A stretch of 64,000 nt of DNA, taken from assembly GCF_000204055.1 (NCBI RefSeq), contig NW_006768769.1, positions 662,024-726,023 on the forward strand, given 5' to 3'. The translations under genes were made by a program, and so were the position numbers. The notes below the pieces were generated by a model. It saw only the letters and a list, made by a program, of their open reading frames with translations. It had not been told where the DNA came from and made no database searches. Of this stretch, positions 53,993 to 64,000 are shown piece by piece. The DNA comes from Melampsora larici-populina 98AG31. Lineage: Eukaryota; Basidiomycota; Pucciniomycetes; Pucciniales; Melampsoraceae. Positions within the stretch are counted from its first letter, which is position 1, and each line of letters starts with the position of its first letter.

Positions 53993-54349
53993 CTTGCAAG
54001 CAAAAGTCAGGCCAATCAACTCAACAGCCCCCTCCCCTAAAAACACACCCTTTTGAGTCAAAGAGGTGAACACTCCCCTTTGAGCTGAAGAGCTTAGCCC
54101 TGCCTCGATCAACACTATCAGGGCCACAATCAACTTACCTCATTGTCCAGCTACCAACACAAGCCGATTCCAAACACCTGCTCAAATTCTCAGCAATTGT
54201 ATTGTCCCACCCCAATCCCAGTCTCTCAACCTATCAAACAATCTGCACCCAAACCATCCAAGTCAGCAGGATCAACTCCGACTATACTTGATCATGCTGA
54301 GGTTTACAAACATGGTGAAAGCACAGCAAAGAGGTATGGATTGTATTGA
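53993..54349 (+). pseudogene. Gene interrupted by the gypsy element (3' part)
   Basis: It continues the frame from 47094 with CKQKSGQSTQQPPPL and LKTHPFESKR to a TGA near 54070. A Pro- and Ser-rich frame (SQPIKQSAPKPSKSAGSTPT, then ILDHAEVYKHGESTAKRYG) follows at 54143-54349 and may be a later exon of the same gene. No domain is recognised, and the exon joins are not resolved. Confidence 0.35.
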
Positions 54350-56190
54350 CATGAAAAATGAGAAGAAGACTCTACAATCAACTTAGGGAGAACTACTGGG
54401 AAAAAACCCCCACCAGCAGGCCCTGTTATGCATCAAGTTGTGGTCAAGCTCCAATACAACACTTGATCTGGCTCAAGAAAGCACGGGTTCCAGGACTTTA
54501 CTCATGATATTGACTTCTCAGATCATCACTGGGAACTTGGAATTGCTCAATCTGCAACCAAGCACTTCCGCTGTAGAACTCCTACGCAGTGTAGCGTAGG
54601 CTGAGCCGGAGAGGGGAAGAATCACCACTTGTGAGAGCGGATGAAACTACAGGCGCTGTGAAGCCGCCCTTGTCCTTCAAAAATGATTTCAAATTTTTAA
54701 GATGAGGCTTCTCGACTTTCACTTCTTTGTCTTTTTAAGGTTTCCCAAAACCTATTTTACACCACGCGGTTGGATGCGCAGCGTTTGGCGGAGTCTATCA
54801 ATACTACACAAGGAACTGTACAGTCCTTTCACAGGTAAGTGACACCTGTAACGTGCTAAATCGATGTAGCAGGAAGGGGGAGATGATTTGTCGGTGTGGC
54901 GAGCAAATCTCAATCTGCAAAGGTTTAATTGGAAAGAAGTTATTACATTATATTATTGAAGTCTGTGCTCAAAATCAAGGCTCAAAGTTTTATTAAATTA
55001 ATTATTAATCAATGCAGCAAGTTACAAACCAAATCAAATTAAATCAACAAATTACAGTCACAAGTTTAGTAGTTTATACATCAAAAGAATTGAGAATCAA
55101 ATTGAATCAAAAAAATTGAATGAAATTAAAATTAAAATAAAAATAAAATTAAATGGAACAGCAATTAATGTAAAAGTCAGAGTAGAAATTAAAGAAAGTT
55201 TAGAGTTATCAAGAAAAGCAAGAAAGAAATCTAAAAATTAAGACAAATTGAAAATCAAATTAGCAAAACAAACAGAAGAATTATAAAGAGGAGGATAAAA
55301 GGTACTTACTGAAGTGTTTAGTTGGAAGGATTATGAAAAGGAAGGTTGGAATCGAATTGAAAAACAAGAACATACAAAGGAAATGAGTGGTGCAATGAAA
55401 TTTAGAATTCAAAAGTGTTTAATTAAAGATTTTGAGATATTAAATGAAGCTTAATTAAATTAGTCAAATGAGAGCATTGATCATTAGAAAGCATTCAAAC
55501 ATTCAAATTAAGATTGATGAGATTATTAATTAACTAGATTACTAATCAACAGCTCATCCTCTTCTCAACTTCTTAATCAAATAAGACATCACTCAATTAA
55601 TCAATTAACAATTTTCAAAGAATTGAAATAACAAATTAGTCATTAAACAATTAGAAATCATTAGTCATCAGACAACTAGATAATTAAACTCACTACAGAC
55701 ATCTAACAAATGAATTGGTAATCAACTATCAAAACTAAAAAACATACCATGGTGCAATCAATCAAGGTCTATTAGTCATCAAATTGAAATTTACTCACAT
55801 CTCACAGTTACTAATGACTAGAAACCAAATCAATTAAGAGATCAAATGATCAATCTTTAAAAGTTCTCATCACTACATATTCAATTACAAATGATGAACT
55901 CACACAGTAACAAAATCATCAATCAACTACATATCAAATTGTGTAATTACATATCAAATTGAGTTATTACACATCAATCTCAAATTACATATCCAGTGTA
56001 CAATCAATTCAAACCATCATATGTCAAATTATCAATTGTCTGATGACTTCAATTAACTAGTTACTAAATATCTAAATTACACATGATCAATTGAAGAATT
56101 CAAACAATATCAAATGACTAATTGAAACCATTCAAATCAAATATCTCAATATCAAAACCATTAAACAACAATTGAAATATCAAAGATGTG
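54350..56190. other. Non-coding; A-rich low-complexity tract from about 54940
   Basis: 54350-54930 has no recognised gene. From about 54940 to 56190 the plus strand is dominated by AAATTAAA, ATCAAATT and AATTGAA words with very few G residues. This is simple-sequence DNA, possibly the decayed interior of an old element. Confidence 0.5.
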
Positions 56191-59100
56191 AGAAGGGAGG
56201 AGTGTGAGAATCTACATGTGTGGGAAGTTATGTAAAAGATGGATGTGTGATTTTTTTCTCTTAGTTTCTTTTTTTCTATTTTCTATTTTACTCAATCTCA
56301 GTTTCATTCAGTTATGTAATTGGTACAATCAGGGTGGAAGCTTAGTTTCTTTTTTTTCTCTTCCACTCAATCTCTCTCAATTCAATTATTTATTTGGTGC
56401 AACAAGGAGGATTACATATTTCAAATGTACAAAGTTTATCTATGTTGGTGAGAAATGGTCTTGGCAGAGTTTGGAAGTTGTGTGTGTACATATTTGTGGC
56501 CTGTGTTTGTTCTCTCATATCTTTTTTTATTATCTCAATTTCTCTTTATTCAATTGTTTCTGGCTGTGTGTATATAAGGCAGGTGGTTGACAGGGAGGAT
56601 TTGAAAGTTATCCAGAAATTTATCCAGGAAAGTTCCTATTAGTTTATAGCTCATTGGCAGTACCAACTGGCCTATACTCTCTTTTTATTTTGGTGATCAC
56701 TTTTTGCCCCTTATATTAAGTTGATATAAGGAGACTTTTTTCTTTGCTCTCTACATGAGTCTAATATTCTATATTTGCACCCTCTGATTGAAAGTGTGTG
56801 GTATATCCTTTGGTCTAGATAATTCATTGAGTTCTATTATTCTATCATATGCTTAGTTTGCTTCATTGAACACTTCATCTAGAATTCTAACATATTAACC
56901 TAGGTTTTGAAAGGCTTAGAAAAGTATAAGGCTACAGCACATTGGCCAATAAGTTGTTGGACGTTTACTTTGTGGATGGTAGTTAGCTTATAGCTTTGTC
57001 AGGTTTTATCTTTCATTAGTCTAGTTCTTAGTAGAGGGTAGTCTGTCTGTTGATTTGGTTGCAAGTTGTATTCAAGGGGGTAGTCTGGGGTAGTTCCTTT
57101 AGGATTAGTCTTTTCACTGAGTTATATTTGAACTTTACTTTGCTTTGGGAAATATAGTCTGAGGTAGTAATTGTAGTGTAGCCTTTTTTCATCTGTGTTC
57201 AGTACACACTATTTTATTTACAAGTCTTATTCATTTAAGCACCTTACCATCCCTTTATCCCTTATTTAAATCTCAATAAACTCTATACTCATCTTTTACC
57301 CTTTTCTCATTTCTTTAGTACTCCTCAAAGTATTATATTCCTCTCTTTCTTCTGGTCTTTTGGCTCTTTTAAAGGCTCAGTAATATTTAGAGTAGGCTAG
57401 TTAACTCTATCCAAAGTTCATTTGCACACCTCATATACTTCTTTTGTGTGTGTGTGGTAGTTGTCATTATTTCTTTGGCTCCCTACTCAGTTACAGCTTG
57501 CTAAAACTCATTTTCAGCAAGGGTTCCTACATCGGTGGCGGGGTTTTTTATCCGGAGAATGAAATACTCGGACTCAGGGCCAAATTTCGAGATGAGGTTT
57601 ATAAGATAACCCTTCTAAAAAATAACACTAATCAAAAAAAACAAGACTCTAACAACTTCTCCAATTACACCCTCTAAAAAACACAGGTACGCTAATGCTT
57701 TCTCTCTTCCCTTCTCAACCTAACACAATCACAAAAAACAACAAAAAATTCGCTTCTGAACTTGATACTAACAACACTAATGGTAACCCTTCTTCCAACT
57801 TTCAAATAGGCTTTTGATAAAGACTTCACACAAGTAACAGCAAAGAACACTTTTAGACTTTGACGCACAACTCAAACCAACTCTTGAATGTACACTTTAG
57901 AATGATTCACTACGATAGACAAAAAACGGAACAAGAACTACCCTTTGATTTTGAATCTACTTGATTCATACACACACAAAATCAGACACACAATAATCCG
58001 ATGCTCTCCCTTCTTTTTCCCTTCGAACAATGCTCTCTTTATACCTTTTGATTAATCGATTTCAGCTCATGACGTTTCCTCCATCCTCAACCCCAATGTG
58101 TTTTCTCTGACCGATCATTCTCAAATTTGCTTTATCGTCTTACGCAATATGTTAGACCTTTCTCTTCTTCTCTTATTTGATTCTTTCATCACTCATCATC
58201 TTATATTAGTCTCTCTTTTCTTCCCTTTGTTTTCTCATCATAGATCATTTCCTTTACCCCTCCACTTCCTTATCACCCGGTAAACTTGGTCTCTTTCAAT
58301 CTATTCGCTTATGTACGTACTTCATTTTTAACTCAATCTTACTCTCATACTTATACTACTAACAAACAAACCACTCTTTGACTTCTGCACTTGCTCAATC
58401 CTACCAAATTGACTTCAATCCCAGCTTCTTTTTGACTGCAGCCTTCAAACTTTCACATCAATCCTCTCATCTCACTTGCAATCTGACTGTCCTACCCTAC
58501 TTTCGATTTCAAGGCTTCTTTTGATCTTGCATGCCAAGAGGTGAGTCTCACATCTTCCTCACTGATTCGTTTTTTCAATTTCACGCTCTACTGACATCTT
58601 CTCTCTTATCTTTTCTAAGTAGGTACCCCAAAATCGATCTGAACCCCTCATTTGAATATGAACAAGGGTGAGTCTTAACTTATTCTCTTCATAGACACGT
58701 CTCCAATCAACTCGCTTCTAACGTCTGAATCTTACTCTTCTCTATATGTAAATTGTCTCCTTCAACTTCCTCTTTATTTCCATACTTTGTCTCCTTAATT
58801 CCAGCTTTCGTACCTTATCAAACTTTACTTCACCCTTATGTTCTCCACTACCTTGATGATACCCTCTGTTATTTTAGTTTCTATCCTTGATATGCAACTT
58901 TCTCAATGTGTCCTGTCTCTGAATTGACTTCTTTACTTTGATTTTACTCAAATCCTTGTTCCGTATTATATTCTTGTTATCATTCTTTGTTTTAAACTAT
59001 ATGAATTACTCTGTTGTCACGTCTGACTTTATTAAATATGATACCACTTAGAAAGTTGAAATGAACTCAATAAGGTTTTTTGACTCCCTTTGTTGAATAA

Positions 59101-59280
59101 CATCTTGACTAGAGCTTGAAATCTGCTCTCAGCGAGTAAGACTTTAGGCTCCTTGAGTCCTTCTTTGTGTATATAAAAGGTGAGGGTGATGGTGTGTTCT
59201 GATCACCACACCGCCAAAACTCATTAGGATTCTTTCAACCCTTGACCAAATCTTGCAAGACCAACCAACTTTTATAACCG
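56191..59280. other. Pyrimidine-rich non-coding DNA; possible 5' exons near 58530-58670
   Basis: The plus strand is T- and C-rich, the reverse bias of the preceding tract. Short frames (for example 56204-56590) are Phe/Leu-rich products of that bias. Near 58529-58672 there are splice-like patterns: ATGCCAAGAG followed by GTGAGT, then TCTAAGTAG before GTACCCCAAA, and ATGAACAAGG before GTGAGT. They could be 5' exons of the downstream kinase-like gene, but no phase-consistent join to it was found. Confidence 0.35.
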
Positions 59281-61071
59281 GATCTCCCACCTTATGATAG
59301 CACTTTCTATTCACTTGGTGTGAATAATGCAAAGCTCTCTGGAGATCTCCTCAAGGATGAGATCATCTCTCATGACACTCCACAGCCTGGTAAACGCAAA
59401 CAAGGCCCACTAGTCATTACTCTTTCATTTGCGGCTGCAACATACTTAGCTTCAATCTTGACAACAAGTTCCCATTCTGATACAAATTCAGAAAGTGAGG
59501 AGAGCAAAAAAGGAGACCAAGGCAATGAAGGTAAAGAAAGTGAAGAAATCAAGGAATTGGAGGAACTTTCTGACTTCTGTAAACCAGTTCCAGCCATTAA
59601 TCAGATGGTATCTCAGGCTGTCAAAGTTATGTTAGTATTCTTTCTTATTGGTGTGGCTTACCTGATACTAATAAAACTTTTGATAACAGATATTGATGAG
59701 CCAGTTTTGTGGACAGATGATATGTCAAACTCTGTAAACCTTACTATTAGGTGTATCCATCAGCTGACAAATCAAGGTATCAACCCTCTTAGGATATCAG
59801 CGGATTCAGTTGTGGCTGCACAACCAAATTTCAACTCTTTGAAATCAGGGGCCCTTCAAGAATATGCAACTCCTCTGCCTGATGGTCATCCTGCTGGGCC
59901 TGATCAGATAATCACTGTCATTTCATGGAGTGACACTCTACAGATGCATCTTAAAATAGGTGAGCAGTACCTCTTTTGTGTTAAAGTCAACCAAAAACAG
60001 TATCAATACTTGTCTCAACCTGAACTTGAAGATAAAATCCAGGACAAAGAACCAATGCCTTGGGCTATTGGCGTCTTAATTGCGCTTGTTGCACAGTCAG
60101 ATGACTTAAGTCTTGATCCAACCCTCAAAAATCTCAAATTTGGTCAATGGTGGACAATGCAAACTATTAAAGATTATTTGATGGTTAGGGGAACAAGACA
60201 ATCAAGCTACAAGGGAAATTTACTCATTGATGAAAAAGCTTTTACTGTTGTTGCTAAAAAAATTACCAATGTTGAAGGACGTAATGAAGACACCTACTTA
60301 ACAGAATTGGCAGTGTATCTTCTGACTTCATGCCTACTTGAACATTTCAAAATTGCAATGTTTTTCTTGATTCATGTGACAGATGATCAAAAGTGGTTGT
60401 TGAATACTCTACAAGTAGGCTATATTGTCTCTCAATTCTTCCTCTACTAACATATGTGTCTTTGCAGATTGTGTTCAATATGGTACTGAGAGATGAACCC
60501 TCTAAGCTTTATCACATTGAAGAAGTCTTGAATCATCCACTAGAAGTGATTTATATCACACAAGCTTTCAGCCCTGCACAGCCCAAATCTATATCATCAG
60601 ATTGTTTGAGCGCATTTGTGCATTTCACCTATGACTACTTCCAAGGTCAAGCACTGGTTTCAAACATCAAGTTCAAGGATGGATCACTGACTGGAATGTG
60701 CATGATTGACCACAAGCATGTTTTCAATTTCATTTTGTATGACCATTCACATAAGCACGGCAAAATAACTAATTTCGACATAAGAATGGTTATTTAGGCA
60801 CAAGTGGTCATGGGACAACCCCGGCCAAGGTGGACTTGATGCATTTATTTCAAGTCATATATGCAGGACTGCTTGCTTTGCACTTGATTTGAATCCAGCA
60901 TCATTCAAGTATGACAAGACAGACAAGAAGAATTTATCAGAACATAATGATTTTGAAGCTACACCAGAAGATGGAAGATCAAACATTCAAAACAAAGAGT
61001 CTAGAAGTGGCACCTCTCAATTGGAAGAAGAAGCAGGTGTGATTGATCATGAGGATGACGGTGAGAATTGA
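59281..61071 (+). pseudogene. Alpha-kinase-domain protein gene, probably a degenerate kinase
   Basis: A first open block (in frame from 59278, no ATG near its start, so a 5' exon is missing) runs to 60414. A 53-nt phase-0 intron (60415-60467, GTAGGC, CTAAC branch-like site, TTTGCAG) joins 60468-60796. A one-base shift then carries coding on to TGA at 61069. Domain evidence: N-lobe LLIDEKAFTVVAKKITNV with the ATP-site Lys type; C-lobe AFVHFTYDYFQGQALVSNIK, matching the alpha-kinase AFxHFTYE...GGxLxVxDLQG pattern; and HICRTACFALDLNP, matching the zinc-binding HxCNxxCxxLxL. The expected Asp in VxDxQG is Asn and the DPQI segment is altered, so catalysis is doubtful. The N-terminal part has an acidic Glu/Ser region and a hydrophobic stretch (VKVMLVFFLIGVAYLILIKL). 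Rust genomes hold many such genes. Confidence 0.6.
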
Positions 61072-61256
61072 GTTGAGAATTGTTTTAATAGAATCAATTT
61101 ACCTTGACTTATACATCCTGATATATGTACCTCATAGATACTTTCTCATAAAAAAATAACAACTCTGTGTGAATATCAAATCAAAACTTATTGTGCAAAC
61201 CCAGAAATGTGTTGTGATCAATTAGAAATGTTGAGTTCAAAAGTTCAACAAACTAA

Positions 61257-61850
61257 TTAGCTATGGAGAACAATAAAAAAATAGTTTAGCACATTTGGAT
61301 GAGCTATATCAATCATAGGTGCTAATCTATCTCCATCCCCAATCTCTACCTGAGGGACAAAGTTTGTATGATGTTTATACATCAATCTTGCTTCATTTAC
61401 ATCCACATTGAGACACCTGAGAACAGCTAAAATAGCAGGAAAGACATGCCAGACAGTCTCGATTGAAATATAATCAGGTAGGATTTCTAAGCATCTAATT
61501 GCACTGGCAACTTGTTCTTGGAAGGCTTTTGGCGTGACTCGAAATAGTAGATCTGAATCCGGGAAATGTTCATGTCTGAGAGCTTGAATTGTTGATTTGG
61601 GAACTGGAATCAGGCCATCTATACCATACAACCCTTCAGGCAAGTAGTAGACTACATTGGGAATTGTACCTGTTGGAAGAACTGATTGCTTATTTTTTCA
61701 AGTCCGGGAAGTATTCTTTATTTGAGTGTAGTCATCCAAGAGTTTTTGTACAATTGGGATCCAAAGATACAGGAAGAGCATCCTAAAAATTGAATGCTTG
61801 GTGAGCAAAAAAACATCATGAAAGAAGGGGACAAACTTACTTCTGTAGAG
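61257..61850 (-). pseudogene. Unrecognised coding relic next to the second gypsy element
   Basis: The clear part, 61643-61257, reads EGLYGIDGLIPVPKSTIQAL, FRVTPKAFQEQVASAIRCLE and ILPDYISIETVWHVFPAILA, ending at TAG. Upstream the same frame continues through one TGA (near 61698) to FLYLWIPIVQKLLDDYTQIK. A GTAAGT site at about 61848 and an ATTTTTAG at about 61790 look like an intron. The protein appears globular but matches no family I recognise. The gypsy LTR begins about 20 bases upstream, so its 5' end may have been cut off by that insertion. Confidence 0.4.
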
Positions 61851-61868
61851 GATCACATTGATCATATA

Positions 61869-62046
61869 TGTTATGATTGGTCTCACGGTTCAGTTCAAGA
61901 GATGAAGGATTCTGATCTACTAGCAGGTTTCTTATTGTGATTGTTGGATGGGAAAAGGATCTACAATACGACGCAATTACAACATAATAACAAGTCTGAT
62001 TTGTGACAGTTGTAATAGACCTTTCAAGCAGTGTGTAGTCATAACA
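61869..62046 (-). repeat. 3' LTR of the second gypsy element
   Basis: About 178 bp, TGTTATGATTGG...TAGTCATAACA, followed by the polypurine tract (GGGGGATAA on the minus strand), exactly as in the first gypsy element. It is recognisably related to the 186-bp LTR, with shared words such as ATTGTTGGATGGG. The lower edge is inferred from TG...CA and the alignment by eye, since the matching 5' LTR is beyond the window. Confidence 0.6.
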
Positions 62047-64000
62047 TTATCCCCCTTTTAACACCCAAACTCCCCCTTGCAAGTTCTGTGTTCTTTCCAC
62101 GGACAGCATTAAAAAACCCAATGATGAATAGGGAAAAATCTTTGTCCTCTCACTTTCTTCTCCGTCTCCTCTTGAATTTTCTTGTACCATTTGGAAATTT
62201 AATATTAAACTCTTTTACCAAATCTTGACAATTCTTCAAATTTGAATCCAGTTCCCATGAATTGTGCTCCTTACTGAACCCTTTCCAACTAACTAGATAT
62301 TCCTTTTTCTTATATCTTGACCTTGCGTCTAATATTTCTGAAAGGTTGTATTCATCTTCTCCTTCAATTTTGATTGCTGGTGGTGTGACTTTTTTTCTTT
62401 GACCAATACTATCGTGACAGTGTTTACGCAAAAGTGATACGTGAAATACTGGATGAACACCTTTCATTGAAAGCGGTAAATTCAATTTATAAGCAGAATT
62501 AGAAAACCGAGAAATAATGGAAAAGAGACCTAGCCATCTGTATTCTAATTTAGGACACGGCCTGGTTGTTGAGATGTTCCTCCCATTCAGCCATACTTGG
62601 TCTCCCTCCTTCCATTTGTTTGTGGCACATGTTTGTCGAATTGTTTTTTCATCGATTCCTGTGTCATTTGTAAACAATTAGCTAATTCTGATTGAACCTC
62701 TGCTAATGTTGTCAGTCTATCTTCAACGACCGGGATACATTGCTCCGCCAATGGAATTCTGTTGAAGTTTGGATTAAACCCATAGTTAGCTTTGAAAGGT
62801 GATACTCCGGCAGATTTGTGATCATTGTATTATACGCAAACTCAGCCGTCGGCAATAAGCTTTCCCAACCATCTTGACAATACCCTACAAAGTGACCTAA
62901 ATACTGCTCAATAGCCTTGTTTACAATTTTGGATTGTCCTTTGGATCTGGGGTGGTACACTGTCAACGGATGTAGTCAAATACCTAGTTGTTTGTCAATT
63001 TCTTGCGTAATTTGTGAGATGAATATATTACCTCTATCTGATACTATAGTTTTAGGAGTTCCATGTAACTTCCACACATTCTTAATCATCAGATCCGCCA
63101 GGTCAGTAGCTCTCATTGATTCTCTGCAAGGTATAAAATGGCTCATTTTAGTCATTCTATCAACGACTGTTAAAATACTATCATACCCATTTGATTCAGG
63201 TAGTTTGGTTATTAAATCATAACTGATATCTTTCCAAGGACCAGCCGGAATTGGTAATGGCTCCAAAGTACCCATGGGCTTCTTAGTACTTGATTTGACT
63301 CAAAGGCAAGAGTCACAGTTGTCAACGTATCTGTTAACGAAAGCAGTTTGAGACGGCCATATGAAACTCCTACGGATCAGATTCAATGTTTTAGCTCTAC
63401 CAGGATGACCCAAAAGTAGTGAATCATGTCTGCTTCAAAGAATGTGATACTTAATATTCTCATCATCTGGAATTTCAATCCAGCCTTGATTATAAAGCAC
63501 ACCATCTTTGACCTGATAATTCTTTGTTGCGTTACAAATTATTGTCAAAATTGGATTTTCCGTTGCGTTCATCAATTCAGTAATATGTTCATCCTTTTGG
63601 TTTGACTCTTTGACCAGCGTTATAATTTCATTGTTGGTGAGAATAGGGCTTTCTTCATGTGGTTCAATTGGTACTGCTTTGTCTGATATGCCTAACACGT
63701 CCACTTCAAACAAATGTTCAGCATCATCTAAGTCAATGGTCACATCTTTGAAAAAAGAATCAAAACTGTCAATTTTGGCTTCAAACGTGCCTGGAGTAAT
63801 ATTCTCTGGTCGTAGTAATTGGCCAAAATTGAGATTCTCCCCATGAATTGGGGCTAGATCTGGGTGTCTTGATAATGCATCAGGCTTGGTTGCCTTCTTT
63901 CCTGGCCGGAATTTGATTTGAAAATCAAAACACCCTAATGTTTTGGCCCATCGAGCTTGTTGGCGTGTAAGTTGCTTGGTTGTCATAAAAGTTTCTAGAT
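62047..64000 (-). mobile_element. Second Ty3/gypsy chromovirus, decayed, runs off the window
   Basis: Related to the element at 47-54 kb. Minus-strand pieces: 63986-63435 (end of RNase H: LTRQQARWAKTLGCFDFQIK, KPDALSRHPDL), 63275-62976 (integrase core: ISYDLITKLPESNGYDSILT, TIVSDRGNIFISQ), 62966-62712 (third integrase segment: SKGQSKIVNKAIEQYLGHF, with Lys where the catalytic Glu is expected) and 62677-62150 (GPY/F region and chromodomain: YNLSEILDARSRYKKKEYLV, SWKGFSKEHNSWE, basic tail FKRRRRRK). Stops separate the pieces, so it is older than the first copy and inactive. Confidence 0.85.

Noticed and set aside
56204..56590. 128-codon Phe/Leu-rich frame resembling a membrane protein
   Set aside because: The hydrophobicity follows from the T-rich DNA; no initiation context, homology or exon structure supports it.
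59626..59689. Possible intron giving the hydrophobic stretch in the kinase-like gene
   Set aside because: Candidate donors with the AACAG acceptor at 59689 all shift the frame into a stop; the unspliced frame stays open, so the stretch was left as coding.
1..64000. tRNA or rRNA genes
   Set aside because: No cloverleaf-type or ribosomal sequence was recognised by eye; short tRNA genes could still have been missed without a scan.

Overview
The window looks like repeat-dense, AT-rich DNA of a basidiomycete, most probably a rust fungus (Pucciniales). The reasons are short GT-AG introns (about 53-105 nt) in several genes, a crowd of nested transposable elements, hAT, Ty1/copia and chromodomain Ty3/gypsy elements, and an alpha-kinase-like gene of a kind known to be expanded in rusts. 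The organism call is inference from content; no marker such as rRNA is present.

Layout. 1-7 kb: mostly non-coding, with two families of short inverted-repeat elements and one decayed reading frame. 7-10 kb: a more GC-balanced block ending in a small multi-exon gene for a SUR7/PalI-like membrane protein (+). 10.8-14.2 kb: a decayed hAT transposase (+) with its own introns and an apparent 1-kb interruption. 14.9-15.8 kb: a gypsy integrase relic (-). 16.2-19.9 kb: the only convincingly intact host gene, a four-exon, about 1150-residue, low-complexity and coiled-coil protein (-). 20.8-22.8 kb: three short inverted-repeat elements. 22.8-32.0 kb: a decayed Ty1/copia element (-), whose reverse transcriptase is split by a 4.1-kb DNA element (24582-28692) with 40-bp GC-rich inverted ends and a TAC target duplication. 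That insert carries broken pieces of host genes, clearly including condensin SMC4. 32.3-33.1 kb: an 832-bp long-inverted-repeat element with an 8-bp target duplication. 33.2-40.1 kb: a tyrosine-recombinase (DIRS/Ngaro/PAT-type) retrotransposon (-) with gag, RT-RNase H and recombinase frames all open, bounded by split direct repeats. 40-47 kb: minisatellite, a possible secreted-protein gene and unrecognised DNA. 47.1-54.0 kb: a Ty3/gypsy chromovirus (-) with 186-bp LTRs and a CGGAC target duplication, inserted into an open reading frame and itself split by a 973-bp insert with an 11-bp duplication. 54-59 kb: low-complexity AT-rich DNA. 59.3-61.1 kb: an alpha-kinase-like gene (+). 61.2-64.0 kb: a broken hypothetical frame and the 3' half of a second, older gypsy element that runs off the window.

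How it fits together. There are no operons. Most coding sequence belongs to elements that inserted into each other (DNA element into copia, short element into gypsy, gypsy into a gene), so the relative order of events can be read from the target duplications. The two most informative loci are the gene-carrying DNA element at 24.6-28.7 kb and the nearly intact tyrosine-recombinase retrotransposon at 33.2-40.1 kb.
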